DNA from: Candidatus Eiseniibacteriota bacterium
GTDB lineage: Bacteria; Eisenbacteria; RBG-16-71-46; JACRLI01
DNA: 51,183 nt
Assembly: GCA_025351485.1 (NCBI GenBank)
Contig: JANXVU010000044.1
Coordinates: forward strand, 1-51,183
Direction: 5' to 3'
The translations under genes were made by a program, and so were the position numbers. The notes beneath the pieces are model-generated. The model was given only the letters and a program-made list of their open reading frames with translations. It did no database searches and was not told the DNA's origin. The number at the start of each line of letters is the position of its first letter. Position 1 is the stretch's first letter. This document shows positions 17,177 through 24,869 of this stretch, piece by piece.

Positions 17177-19078
17177 TTGAGTCGAAATCCCTCCGACATC
17201 CACCGCGAATTCCTGGAAGCGGGCGGGCCTCCGCCTGCTTCCACCTTTCTCCTGTCCGATGGTCGCGGCGGGGCCGCCCAGCTCACTTTGGGGGGATACC
17301 CGGCGCGCGAATGGCACGCGGCCTATCTGCCCGGCGCCGGGTTCGGCACCACTCTCCGGTGGGCATCCCCGGGCCTGGGGCTCGAATGGGCGGGCCGCAA
17401 GATATGGCTGCCCGAAGACCCCGCGGAATTCTCGGCGCTCCCGCCGGACGTGCTCCTGGAATCCTTCGACGAAGATCCCTTCCCCCGCTGGCGGTACCGC
17501 GTGGGGGAGAGCCGCCTGGAGGCCATGCTGGCTTGCCGCCACGGCGAGCCCGCGGTGGTGCTGCGGGTGCACGTGTTTGGCGCGCGCCCCGGGATGAGGC
17601 TGCTCTTTCGTCCCGCTTTTTCGGTGGCGCCGCCCGCACCCGGGGAGGTTGCCCTGCAGCCGCTGGCGCTGTTTGCCGGCGAAACCCCGCACAGCCGCTC
17701 CGTGCACGGCCATGGTGAAGACGCCCACCTGGAGGTGTTGCACCCCGAGGCCGAAACGGTCCGCGGGCCGGGCTGGGACCATGCCCCCCGCGTCTCGGGA
17801 CACTGGTTCCGTCCCGCCACGCTGGCGCTGGCGCTGCCTTTCGGCGAATCGGTCCGCGACTTTCGGGTTTCCGTCTCGGGCGTGAAGTTCCTGGAGGCGG
17901 GCGAGGTGGTGGAAGCCGGGGTCCGCCGCCTGGGGGAACTGCGCGGCCCGTCCGCCGCGGAGGCCTCCGGAGGAGAGCTGCTCACCCGTTCGCTGGACCG
18001 CTTCGTGGGGCGCGACGCGGGCGGAGAATGTCGGCTGTTCCCATGGCTTCCCGGGCGGGAGGCTCCCGGGCTGCGCGACTCCATGCGCGCCCTGCCCCAC
18101 GCGTTGCTGGGGTTCGAGCGGTTCCATGAATCCCGCGAGATCCTGGCCGGGGCGGCGCACCAGGTGCACGCGGTGCTTCTTCCGGAAGGATCCGCCGTGG
18201 CGACCGACGAGGCGCTGGGCCCCGCGCTGCTCCACTGGATCCTGGCCGGCTACCGTCACGCGCAGATCGCGGATGATTTCGATTACCTGCGCGCCGAACA
18301 GTGGCCGGTCTGGATGGAGCTGATCGAAACCATCGAGAGCGGCGCCCTGGCCGCGCTGCGCTTCCGCCGCGGGCCGCTGCTGCTCGCCCCGGAAGTGCAG
18401 GGCCGGGCCGACCTGCCGGCGCACCTGGAGTTGAACGCGCTGTGGCACTCGGCCCTGCGGGTGATGGCCGAGAGCGCGGCCCGCATCGGCAAGTCCGAGC
18501 TGCGCGCCGATTTCGAGAGCAAGTCCCGTTCGGTCAGGCACGCGATACGCGAGGCGCTGTACGATCCGTGGCGCGAATCGTTCGTGGAGCCCGGCGCGCC
18601 CGATGCCCGCCCCCAGGTGAACGCCACGGCCCTCAAGGCGCTGGAGCTGCCGTTCCGCCTGCTGGATCTGGAGCGGGAGCGCCGGCTGCTGCTCCGGGTG
18701 CGCGAGAGGCTGTGGCACCCGCGCGGCATCCGGCTGGTGGAGCCCGGCGGGGAGGGGAGCGCAGGAGATGAAGCGCACGAGGCGCTGGTGCCCGCGCTCC
18801 TGGGGGCCTGGGCGCGCGCCGAATGGCGGCTCGGGCCGCTCGGCGGGCCCACCAGCCAGGCGATGGTGCGTTCGCGCGACGCGGCCGGTCCGCGTCTCCT
18901 GGAAGGGCTCCTCGGGCATGCGTGCCCGGTGCTGGATGCCCGGCCTCCCTTCGGCCCGCACCCCCAGGCCAATCCCGAGGAGTTGGAGCGAGCACACCTG
19001 GAAACCGATGCCGAGACCCTGGCCCTGTTTCTGCCGCAGGCCCACTTGCAGCGACCCGCACGGGAGACCCAAGTTTGA
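17177..19078 (+). CDS. Glycogen debranching enzyme-like protein
   Basis: The 633-residue protein starts at TTG 17177, five bases after the preceding stop. The N-terminal half (about 25-280) is a beta-sandwich like the GDE N-terminal domain (GGYPAREWHAAYLPG, LLESFDEDPFPRWRY). The C-terminal half is an (alpha/alpha)6-barrel like amylo-alpha-1,6-glucosidase: FERFHESREIL, LHWILAGYRHAQI, the well conserved type LELNALWHSALRVMAE, and VNATALKALELPF. This suggests trimming of alpha-1,6 branches or hydrolysis of an oligosaccharide. The usual W-x-GRD-acid motif is present only as PGREAPGLRDSM, so activity is not assured. The stop overlaps the pyruvate kinase start (TTGA), which ties sugar release to lower glycolysis. 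Confidence 0.68.
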   Translation: MSRNPSDIHREFLEAGGPPPASTFLLSDGRGGAAQLTLGGYPAREWHAAYLPGAGFGTTLRWASPGLGLEWAGRKIWLPEDPAEFSALPPDVLLESFDEDPFPRWRYRVGESRLEAMLACRHGEPAVVLRVHVFGARPGMRLLFRPAFSVAPPAPGEVALQPLALFAGETPHSRSVHGHGEDAHLEVLHPEAETVRGPGWDHAPRVSGHWFRPATLALALPFGESVRDFRVSVSGVKFLEAGEVVEAGVRRLGELRGPSAAEASGGELLTRSLDRFVGRDAGGECRLFPWLPGREAPGLRDSMRALPHALLGFERFHESREILAGAAHQVHAVLLPEGSAVATDEALGPALLHWILAGYRHAQIADDFDYLRAEQWPVWMELIETIESGALAALRFRRGPLLLAPEVQGRADLPAHLELNALWHSALRVMAESAARIGKSELRADFESKSRSVRHAIREALYDPWRESFVEPGAPDARPQVNATALKALELPFRLLDLERERRLLLRVRERLWHPRGIRLVEPGGEGSAGDEAHEALVPALLGAWARAEWRLGPLGGPTSQAMVRSRDAAGPRLLEGLLGHACPVLDARPPFGPHPQANPEELERAHLETDAETLALFLPQAHLQRPARETQV

Positions 19079-20517
19079 AGAAAGCGATCTTCGGCAACGC
19101 GTTCGGCCGCCGCGCGCGCATCGTCGCCACCCTGGGGCCCGCGTGCGACACGGCCAGGGTCCTTGGCGAAATGCTGGATTCGGGCATGGACGTGGCCCGG
19201 CTCAACTTCTCCCACGGCACCCACCTGGAGCACGCTCGGCGGGTGCGCCTGCTGCGCCGCGAGGCCGCGCGCCGTGGGCGCCCGTGCTCGATCCTGCTGG
19301 ACCTGCAGGGCCCCAAGATCCGCACCGGGCTGCTCCACGGCGGGGCGGTGACGCTGGAGGCGGGGGCGGCGTTCACGCTGACCACGCATCGGGAAACCGG
19401 AACGGCGCTTCGGGTCTCGGTGGACTGGAAGGGGCTGCCGCGCGACGTGCGCCGCGGCGAGCGGATCCTGCTGGACGACGGGCAGCTCGAGCTCCGGGTC
19501 GAGCGGGTGCGGGGGAAGGAAGTGGCCTGCCAGGTGGTGATCGGTGGGATCCTGTCCGAGCACAAGGGCGTGAACCTGCCGGGCGTTCCCGTGTCACGCC
19601 CCTCGCTCACGGCGAAGGACCGGCGCGATCTGGCCTACGGCCTGTCCATGGGCGTGGATTACGTGGCGCTGTCGTTCGTGCGCCGCGCCGCCGACATCCG
19701 CTCCCTGCGGCGCGCGCTCGGCCCCCGCCACCAGATCATGCCGGTGATCGCCAAGCTGGAAAAGCCGCAGGCGATCGAGCACCTGCACGAGATCCTGGAC
19801 GAGGCTGACGGGGCGATGGTGGCGCGCGGAGACCTGGGCGTGGAGTTGCCCGCGCAGGACGTGCCGTTGCTGCAGAAGCGCATCATCGAGGAGGCCTCCT
19901 CCCGCGATACCCTGGTGATCACCGCCACGCAAATGCTGGAATCCATGGTCCGCAGCGCGCGGCCCACCCGCGCCGAGGTCTCGGACGTGGCCAACGCCAT
20001 CCTCGATGGGACCGATGCGGTGATGTTGTCCGGAGAGACCTCCACCGGCATGTTCCCGGTGCAGGCGGTGCGCATGATGAACGACATCGCGGTGGCGGCC
20101 GAATCAGGGCCGCTGTCCCGGGTTCCACTGCCGGCCACGGGCGCCCGTTCCCGGAGCGCCACCCACTCGGTTGCACTGGCGGCGTGCGCCGCGGCCGTTG
20201 GGGCCGGCGCCAGGGCGATTCTGGTGTACACGCTCAGCGGATCGACCGCGACGTTTCTTTCCAAGCGGCGCCCGGCCGTGCCCATCCTGGTGCTTACGCC
20301 GCGGGAGGACACCTGGAGAAGGATGGCGCTCCTGTGGGGCGTCACCCCGCTGATGTGCTCGTTCGGAACCAGCACCGATGGAATGCTCCTCCACGGTGAG
20401 CGGGCAGTGCTCCGCGCCGGGCTCCTTGGCAAAGGGGACAGGGTGGTGGTGGTTTCCGGAAGCGTGCACCTCCGGGCCGGGAGCGACATGATGAAAATCG
20501 CGGAATTGCGGGGCTGA
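19075..20517 (+). CDS. pyk: Pyruvate kinase
   Basis: The 480-residue protein starts at TTG 19075, overlapping the previous stop by four bases. All hallmarks are present: RARIVATLGPAC, MDVARLNFSHG, LDLQGPKIRTG, SLTAKDRRDL, the Mg/PEP site VARGDLGVE, VITATQMLESM with the active-site Thr, and TDAVMLSGETSTG. The C-terminal domain (about 355-478) is complete. The enzyme makes pyruvate and ATP from PEP and ADP. Lys rather than Glu in GPKIRTG is the residue associated with K+-independent pyruvate kinases. The gene is transcriptionally and translationally linked to the debranching-like enzyme. Confidence 0.96.
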   Translation: MKKAIFGNAFGRRARIVATLGPACDTARVLGEMLDSGMDVARLNFSHGTHLEHARRVRLLRREAARRGRPCSILLDLQGPKIRTGLLHGGAVTLEAGAAFTLTTHRETGTALRVSVDWKGLPRDVRRGERILLDDGQLELRVERVRGKEVACQVVIGGILSEHKGVNLPGVPVSRPSLTAKDRRDLAYGLSMGVDYVALSFVRRAADIRSLRRALGPRHQIMPVIAKLEKPQAIEHLHEILDEADGAMVARGDLGVELPAQDVPLLQKRIIEEASSRDTLVITATQMLESMVRSARPTRAEVSDVANAILDGTDAVMLSGETSTGMFPVQAVRMMNDIAVAAESGPLSRVPLPATGARSRSATHSVALAACAAAVGAGARAILVYTLSGSTATFLSKRRPAVPILVLTPREDTWRRMALLWGVTPLMCSFGTSTDGMLLHGERAVLRAGLLGKGDRVVVVSGSVHLRAGSDMMKIAELRG

Positions 20518-20664
20518 GGGCGGTCCCGGCGGCGATGCGGGAGAGGCGTCAACATATTGTTAAAATATAACTTAGACACACCTGGCAGCCTCTGGAACCG
20601 AGTGTTCCAGCCGCCGATGCGGCTTCTATAATGGAAATATACCGCGTGCTGAGCAATTTCTCCA

Positions 20665-20694
20665 TTGACTTCGGGACCGCCATTCGAATAAAAT
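20665..20694 (+). promoter_or_regulatory. Candidate upstream promoter in the 20.5-21.1 kb gap
   Basis: TTGACT (20665-20670), 18 bases, then TAAAAT (20689-20694). Two stable hairpins follow: a 9-bp stem at 20716-20736 (loop TGC) and a 6-bp stem at 20739-20754 (loop GAAG). Confidence 0.45.
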
Positions 20695-20806
20695 ACCCCC
20701 GTAGCAAGAATTGCGGTTGCTGCGTGCCGCAGCAGCGACTCCGGGAAGCCGGAGGGCCAGATCGGCAAGGAGCGGTGGAATTGTATGTTGCTCCACGCTT
20801 TCGCCC

Positions 20807-20835
20807 TTGACGGATTTGGCAAGTGGCCTTATATT
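20807..20835 (+). promoter_or_regulatory. Strong sigma-70-type promoter for the secreted protein at 21076
   Basis: TTGACG (20807-20812), a 17-base spacer and TATATT (20830-20835) give a predicted start near 20842. This leaves an unusually long leader of about 234 nt. The leader contains no gene that I can support and no riboswitch that I recognise; it ends in CAGGAGG before the ATG. The whole 558-base gap is clearly AT-richer than its surroundings. Confidence 0.65.
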
Positions 20836-21075
20836 TTAGTATGTTATTAGTCCAGTGGTGCTTCCACGCTCATCGGCCAACCAACCCCTCTGGTCAGAGC
20901 GTGCCCGGCATCCAGGGTCGAGAGCCCATTCAAAATCTCCGATTCCCCGCTTGGTCTAGAGTTCTTGATGTTTCGTTGAAAGGCTACCTTGTGGGGGGTG
21001 GCCCAGTGTGCGGACATACGTCATAACATTGTCCGGCCCCGACATCTGCAGCTTAATTTACTCACAGGAGGCATC

Positions 21076-21771
21076 ATGAAGCGTTTCATTACCGGGATGT
21101 TGATCGCCGCGCTGGCCGTTACGGTTGCGAGCGTGGCGATGGCGCAGGAAGAGGCGCACTACGAGGGTTACTTCTACAACAGCGCGAATCCCCCGGTGAA
21201 CCCGAATCCTCTCCCGGGTATGGGTGGCCGTGGCCTCGTGACGGCGATTTACGCCCCGATGATCTCGAACTTCGTCGCCAACGAGTACACCTGGGTGATT
21301 GATGGTCTGCTGCCGACCGGAAACACGGTGGTGGGCACGACGACCTACACGAGCTACGACGTCAGCACGTGGCCCGCGACCATGACGATGTACGAAGACC
21401 CGGCGAACAACGCGCGCCCGACCTTCTACTTCTGCCCGTCCGACATCCACCCGCTTGACCCGCGCTACAGCGACGGGCCCATCTACCTGAAGGGTCACTT
21501 CGTCTCCTTCAGTTCGCAGTACGACGTCGCGACCCAGCAGGGCACGTTCACCGGCCAGATGAACTGGGACGGTGGCTCGGCGAACGGTTTCGGCAAGATC
21601 GCGCCCGGCCGTCGCGGCGCCTACACGTTCGGTGGCACGACCTCTCAGTTCTTCGCCTGCATTCCGTTCGCGGCCGGCTACGACCAGGCGATGACGGGGC
21701 GGATCTTCCAGCTGACCACCGGTGCCAAGCACACCACGTGGGGCCAGCTGCGCAACCTGTACTCCAAGTAG
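21076..21771 (+). CDS. Secreted protein, paralogue A, with WGxLRxxY tag
   Basis: The 231-residue protein begins at ATG 21076 (CAGGAGG ribosome binding site) with a signal peptide ending AMA-QE. The mature domain is beta-rich and carries distinctive blocks shared with the next gene: GRGLVTAIYAPMISNFVANE, VVGTTTY, YED, ARPTFYFCPSDI, GPIYLKGH, GTFTGQMNWDGGS, RRGAYTFGGTT and MTGRIFQLTT. Two cysteines (in FCPSDI and ACIP) are conserved between the copies and could form a disulfide. It ends TTWGQLRNLYSK, the recurrent C-terminal motif. I do not recognise the fold or function. A strong promoter and long leader suggest high or regulated expression. Confidence 0.82.
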   Translation: MKRFITGMLIAALAVTVASVAMAQEEAHYEGYFYNSANPPVNPNPLPGMGGRGLVTAIYAPMISNFVANEYTWVIDGLLPTGNTVVGTTTYTSYDVSTWPATMTMYEDPANNARPTFYFCPSDIHPLDPRYSDGPIYLKGHFVSFSSQYDVATQQGTFTGQMNWDGGSANGFGKIAPGRRGAYTFGGTTSQFFACIPFAAGYDQAMTGRIFQLTTGAKHTTWGQLRNLYSK

Positions 21772-21850
21772 CGGCAAGGTTTCACGGCGCTAGCGCGCCG
21801 CAGTTCGAAGCCTCCAGGGAGTCCAGTTGAGAGCAAAAGGTCAATCAGGG

Positions 21851-21896
21851 GGGATGGTTCCGGAGTTAAAACCGGGACCATCCCGCACCTGTTTTT
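21851..21896 (+). terminator. Terminator between the two paralogues
   Basis: A 13-bp stem (21851-21863 with 21872-21884, one T-G wobble) is followed seven bases later by TTTTT, so the second paralogue probably has its own promoter. Confidence 0.7.
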
Positions 21897-22003
21897 CAGT
21901 CCTTCTGGCATGGATTCACCGGCAGCATGGCTTCGCCAGCATGGAAATTTCTCGAGCGCCTGGCTCGACATCGTTCAGGGATCCCTCCAAAGGAGGCGCT
22001 ACA

Positions 22004-22669
22004 GTGCGCAAGTTGGTAATCGCGATTGGAATCTTCACCGCCCTGGCCACGGCCGGCACGGCGTTTGCCCAGGAAGAGGTGCACTTCGAGGGCTACTGGG
22101 TGACCAACCCCGTGGGCGGCCCGGGAACTACGCTCGATGGCCGCGGCCTGGTGACTGCCCTGTACCCGCCCCTGGTTTCGAACTTTGTTGCCAACGAGTA
22201 CACTTGGACGACCTCCGGTTTGTCCGTGGCCGGATCCAGCGTGGTCGGCACGACCACCTACCAGACGTTCAACCTCGCGGGCGCCCTGTTCACCATTTAT
22301 GAGGACGCCACGCAGGATGCCCGGCCGACCTTTTACCTTTGCCCGAGCGACATTATCGGAGCGGACGGTCGTTACCAGAATGGCCCGATCTACCTCCAGG
22401 GACACTACACGGCGTTCAGCGCGACCTTCGACGTCGGAACCACGACCGGCACGTTCAACGCCCAGGTGAACTGGGATTCGGGTTCCCACCTGACCGATTT
22501 CACGCCGGCCAGGCGCGGGGCTGCCAAGTTCGGCGGCACTACCACGCAGAATTCCACCGGCGCCTGTATCCCGCCGGGTTACCAGATCGGCATGACCGGA
22601 CGCATCTTCCAGGTCACGACGGCCTCCAACGAAACCAGCTGGGGCACGTTGAAGAAGGTCTACCGCTAG
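22004..22669 (+). CDS. Secreted protein, paralogue B, with WGxLKxxYR tag
   Basis: The 221-residue protein starts at GTG 22004, seven bases after AGGAGG, with a signal peptide ending AFA-QE. It aligns with the preceding gene over its full length: GRGLVTALYPPLVSNFVANE, SVVGTTTY, YED, ARPTFYLCPSDI, GPIYLQGH, GTFNAQVNWDSGS, RRGAAKFGGTT and MTGRIFQVTT. The identical start of the mature chain (QEE-H-EGY) is kept as well. Divergence is mainly in loops, so this is an older tandem duplication. It ends exactly in TSWGTLKKVYR. The function is unknown. Confidence 0.82.
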   Translation: MRKLVIAIGIFTALATAGTAFAQEEVHFEGYWVTNPVGGPGTTLDGRGLVTALYPPLVSNFVANEYTWTTSGLSVAGSSVVGTTTYQTFNLAGALFTIYEDATQDARPTFYLCPSDIIGADGRYQNGPIYLQGHYTAFSATFDVGTTTGTFNAQVNWDSGSHLTDFTPARRGAAKFGGTTTQNSTGACIPPGYQIGMTGRIFQVTTASNETSWGTLKKVYR

Positions 22670-22699
22670 AAGTCGGCTTGACTGCTGAGCGAATCCGAA

Positions 22700-22735
22700 G
22701 GGGCCCGCGGCCAACGCCGCGGGGCCCTTTTTTTT
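22700..22735 (+). terminator. Rho-independent terminator after paralogue B
   Basis: GGGCCCGCGGC (22701-22711) pairs with GCCGCGGGGCCC (22716-22727, one bulged G) and is followed by eight T residues. Confidence 0.9.
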
Positions 22736-22836
22736 CCCATTTGGCGGGATCGTGCCTTCGAAGGCGACTTCCCGTATACTCGGCGCATCCAACAGAGGGC
22801 GATTGTCACTCTTTCCAGGGGACTCCCGGAGGATTC

Positions 22837-24009
22837 ATGGGCTCGTTTGCGGGAACAGACTTTTACGACCTCGACTCGCTCCTCACCGAAGAGGAGATCA
22901 TGGTCCGCGACTCGGTGCGCCAGTTCGTGGACGACCGGCTGCTCCCTGTAATCGAGCAGCACTACGAAGACGCCACCTTCCCCATGGAACTCATCCCGGC
23001 CATGGCCGACCTGGGGATCTACGGCGCCACGCTTCCAACGGAATACGGGTGTGCCGGCCTCGGCTCCGTGGCCTACGGCCTGGCGATGCAGGAGTTGGAA
23101 CGCGGCGATAGCGGAATTCGCAGCTTCGCCTCGGTCCAGGGCGCCCTGGTGATGTACCCGATCTTTGCCTATGGCAGCGAGGAGCAGCGCCGCAAGTACC
23201 TGCCGCGGATGGCCAAGGGGGAGTTCATCGGATGCTTCGGCCTGACCGAGCCCGACTTCGGCTCCAACCCCGGCGGAATGATCACGCGAGCGGTGGAGAC
23301 CAAGGACGGCTACCTGATCAACGGCGCCAAGATGTGGATCACCAACGGCAACCTGGCCGACGTGGCGATCGTGTGGGCCAAGACCGAGGGCGACCGCATC
23401 CAGGGCTTCGTGGTGGAAAAGGGCACCAAGGGTTACAGCGCCCGGGAGCAAAAGCGCAAGTTCTCGCTGCGCGCCTCGGTCACCTCCGAGCTCATCTTCG
23501 AGGACTGCCTGATCCCGAAGGAAAACATCCTGCCCGAGGCCAAGGGCCTGAAGGCGGCCCTGGGCTGCCTGTCGCAGGCGCGCTACGGGATCGCCTGGGG
23601 CGCCATCGGCTCGGCCATGGCCTGCTATTGCACGGCCCTCGAGTACTCCAAGACCCGCATCCAGTTCGACCGTCCGATCGGGGGATTCCAGCTCCTGCAG
23701 GCGGAACTGGCCGACATGGTGACTGAGATCACCAAGGCCCAACTCCTGTGCCTGCAACTGGGCCGGTTGAAGGAGCGGGACCAGGCGACGTTCCCGCGGG
23801 TGAGCATGGCCAAGCGCAACAACGTGGCCATGGCCCTGGAGGTGGCGCGCCGCTCCCGCGACATCCTGGGCGCCAACGGCATCACCAGCGAGTACCCGGT
23901 GATGCGCCACATGTGCAATCTCGAGTCGGTCAAGACCTACGAAGGCACGCACAACATTCACACCCTGATTATCGGCGAGGCCGTGACGGGGATCTCTGCT
24001 TATCGCTAG
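22837..24009 (+). CDS. gcdH: Glutaryl-CoA dehydrogenase (acyl-CoA dehydrogenase family)
   Basis: The 390-residue FAD enzyme starts at ATG 22837 behind CCGGAGGA. Family motifs are LERGDSGIRSFASVQGALVM, FGLTEPDFGSNPGGM, WITNGNLADV, the C-terminal FAD/tetramer block DILGANGITSEYP and the catalytic base Glu369 in TYEGTHNIHTLIIG. The 'RGDSGIRSxxSVQ' block and length identify the glutaryl-CoA group rather than general short-chain enzymes. It oxidises and decarboxylates glutaryl-CoA to crotonyl-CoA in lysine, tryptophan or aromatic breakdown. No other pathway genes or electron-transfer flavoprotein are adjacent. A terminator hairpin follows at 24091. Confidence 0.93.
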   Translation: MGSFAGTDFYDLDSLLTEEEIMVRDSVRQFVDDRLLPVIEQHYEDATFPMELIPAMADLGIYGATLPTEYGCAGLGSVAYGLAMQELERGDSGIRSFASVQGALVMYPIFAYGSEEQRRKYLPRMAKGEFIGCFGLTEPDFGSNPGGMITRAVETKDGYLINGAKMWITNGNLADVAIVWAKTEGDRIQGFVVEKGTKGYSAREQKRKFSLRASVTSELIFEDCLIPKENILPEAKGLKAALGCLSQARYGIAWGAIGSAMACYCTALEYSKTRIQFDRPIGGFQLLQAELADMVTEITKAQLLCLQLGRLKERDQATFPRVSMAKRNNVAMALEVARRSRDILGANGITSEYPVMRHMCNLESVKTYEGTHNIHTLIIGEAVTGISAYR

Positions 24010-24090
24010 AACGATCCTTGCTCCGGGCGCCGCTGCCCTTCTTGCACTGACCCTGCTGGCCGCGCCGGGAACGGCCGCGTCATACCGTGG

Positions 24091-24120
24091 CCCGGAAGGG
24101 GATTCCCTTCCGGGCTTTCT
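24091..24120 (+). terminator. Terminator-like hairpin between gcdH and the permease gene
   Basis: A perfect 10-bp stem CCCGGAAGGG/CCCTTCCGGG with loop GATT is followed by CTTTCTT. It sits directly before the only canonical start codon (GTG 24122) of the next gene. Confidence 0.65.
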
Positions 24121-24121
24121 T

Positions 24122-24868
24122 GTGAGCGCCCGGGCAGCGCAGACCGCGGGCCTGCGCGTGGGCGACGTGGTGGAGGTGTCCGCCGATCCCGCGCTGGGCG
24201 AGGCGCGCCGCATGCGGGTGGCGGGGATTCTTCCGATCAAGGCCGACCCGGTGGACATCGGGCGCGGCACGCTGTGGGTGAAGCTGCACTTCACCGACCT
24301 GGCCGGACTCACCGGGCGCGATGACGACGCCGATGAAGTGATCCTCAAGGCCCGGTCGCCCGCCGATGCCAACCTTCTTCGCGACCGGCTCAACTCCATG
24401 GGCACGAGCTTTCGCGCCTACTCCAGCGACGAGCTGGCGCAGAAAACTTCGCAGACCTTCGAGGTGATCTCCCTGTTTCACCAGGCCATCAGCCTGATCA
24501 CGCTGGTGGCCGGGGCCGTGTTCCTGCTGGCAATCCTGTTATTCAAGGTGCAGGAGCGGCGGCATGAGCTGGGGGCGCTGCGGCTGATCGGGATACGCCG
24601 CCGCAGCCTGCTGGCGTTCCTGTCCATGGAGGCGCTGGGGATCGCGCTGGGCGGCAGCGTGCTGGGGATCCTGCTGGGACGGCTGGCCGCGACCGTGGTC
24701 AATTCCTACTATCAGCGCTTCTACCACACCACGCTGGTGTTCGCGTCCGTCACGCCCTCGGTGGCGGCTTCGTCCCTGGCGCTGGGCATCGGATTCGGGC
24801 TCGGCGCGGGGCTGCTGGTTTCCGCACGCGTGCTGCGCACGCCGCCGCTCGAACTGCTGGGGCGCTGA
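24122..24868 (+). CDS. FtsX-like ABC permease, apparently lacking its N-terminal half
   Basis: From GTG 24122 the product has 248 residues. It carries the end of a MacB-type periplasmic domain (VSARAAQTAGLRVGDVVEVS) and a complete FtsX core with three membrane segments near residues 120-142, 165-190 and 210-235 (including QERRHELGALRLIGIRRRSLL). MacB-type permeases normally run to about 400 residues with a first membrane helix and a larger periplasmic domain; both are missing. The frame stays open upstream to 23987 and would add a hydrophobic signal-like stretch (LLALTLLAAPGTA) through the terminator hairpin, but without an ATG, GTG or TTG. The gene is therefore 5'-truncated or uses a rare start. 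The next gene begins one base after the stop. Confidence 0.72.
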   Translation: MSARAAQTAGLRVGDVVEVSADPALGEARRMRVAGILPIKADPVDIGRGTLWVKLHFTDLAGLTGRDDDADEVILKARSPADANLLRDRLNSMGTSFRAYSSDELAQKTSQTFEVISLFHQAISLITLVAGAVFLLAILLFKVQERRHELGALRLIGIRRRSLLAFLSMEALGIALGGSVLGILLGRLAATVVNSYYQRFYHTTLVFASVTPSVAASSLALGIGFGLGAGLLVSARVLRTPPLELLGR

Positions 24869-24869
24869 G

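Noticed and set aside
20823-21026. 67-codon open frame in the leader
   Set aside because: No ribosome binding site, overlap with promoter elements, and no conserved features.
20842-21075. Riboswitch in the long leader
   Set aside because: I looked for c-di-GMP, cobalamin, SAM, TPP and glycine-type conserved cores and found none.
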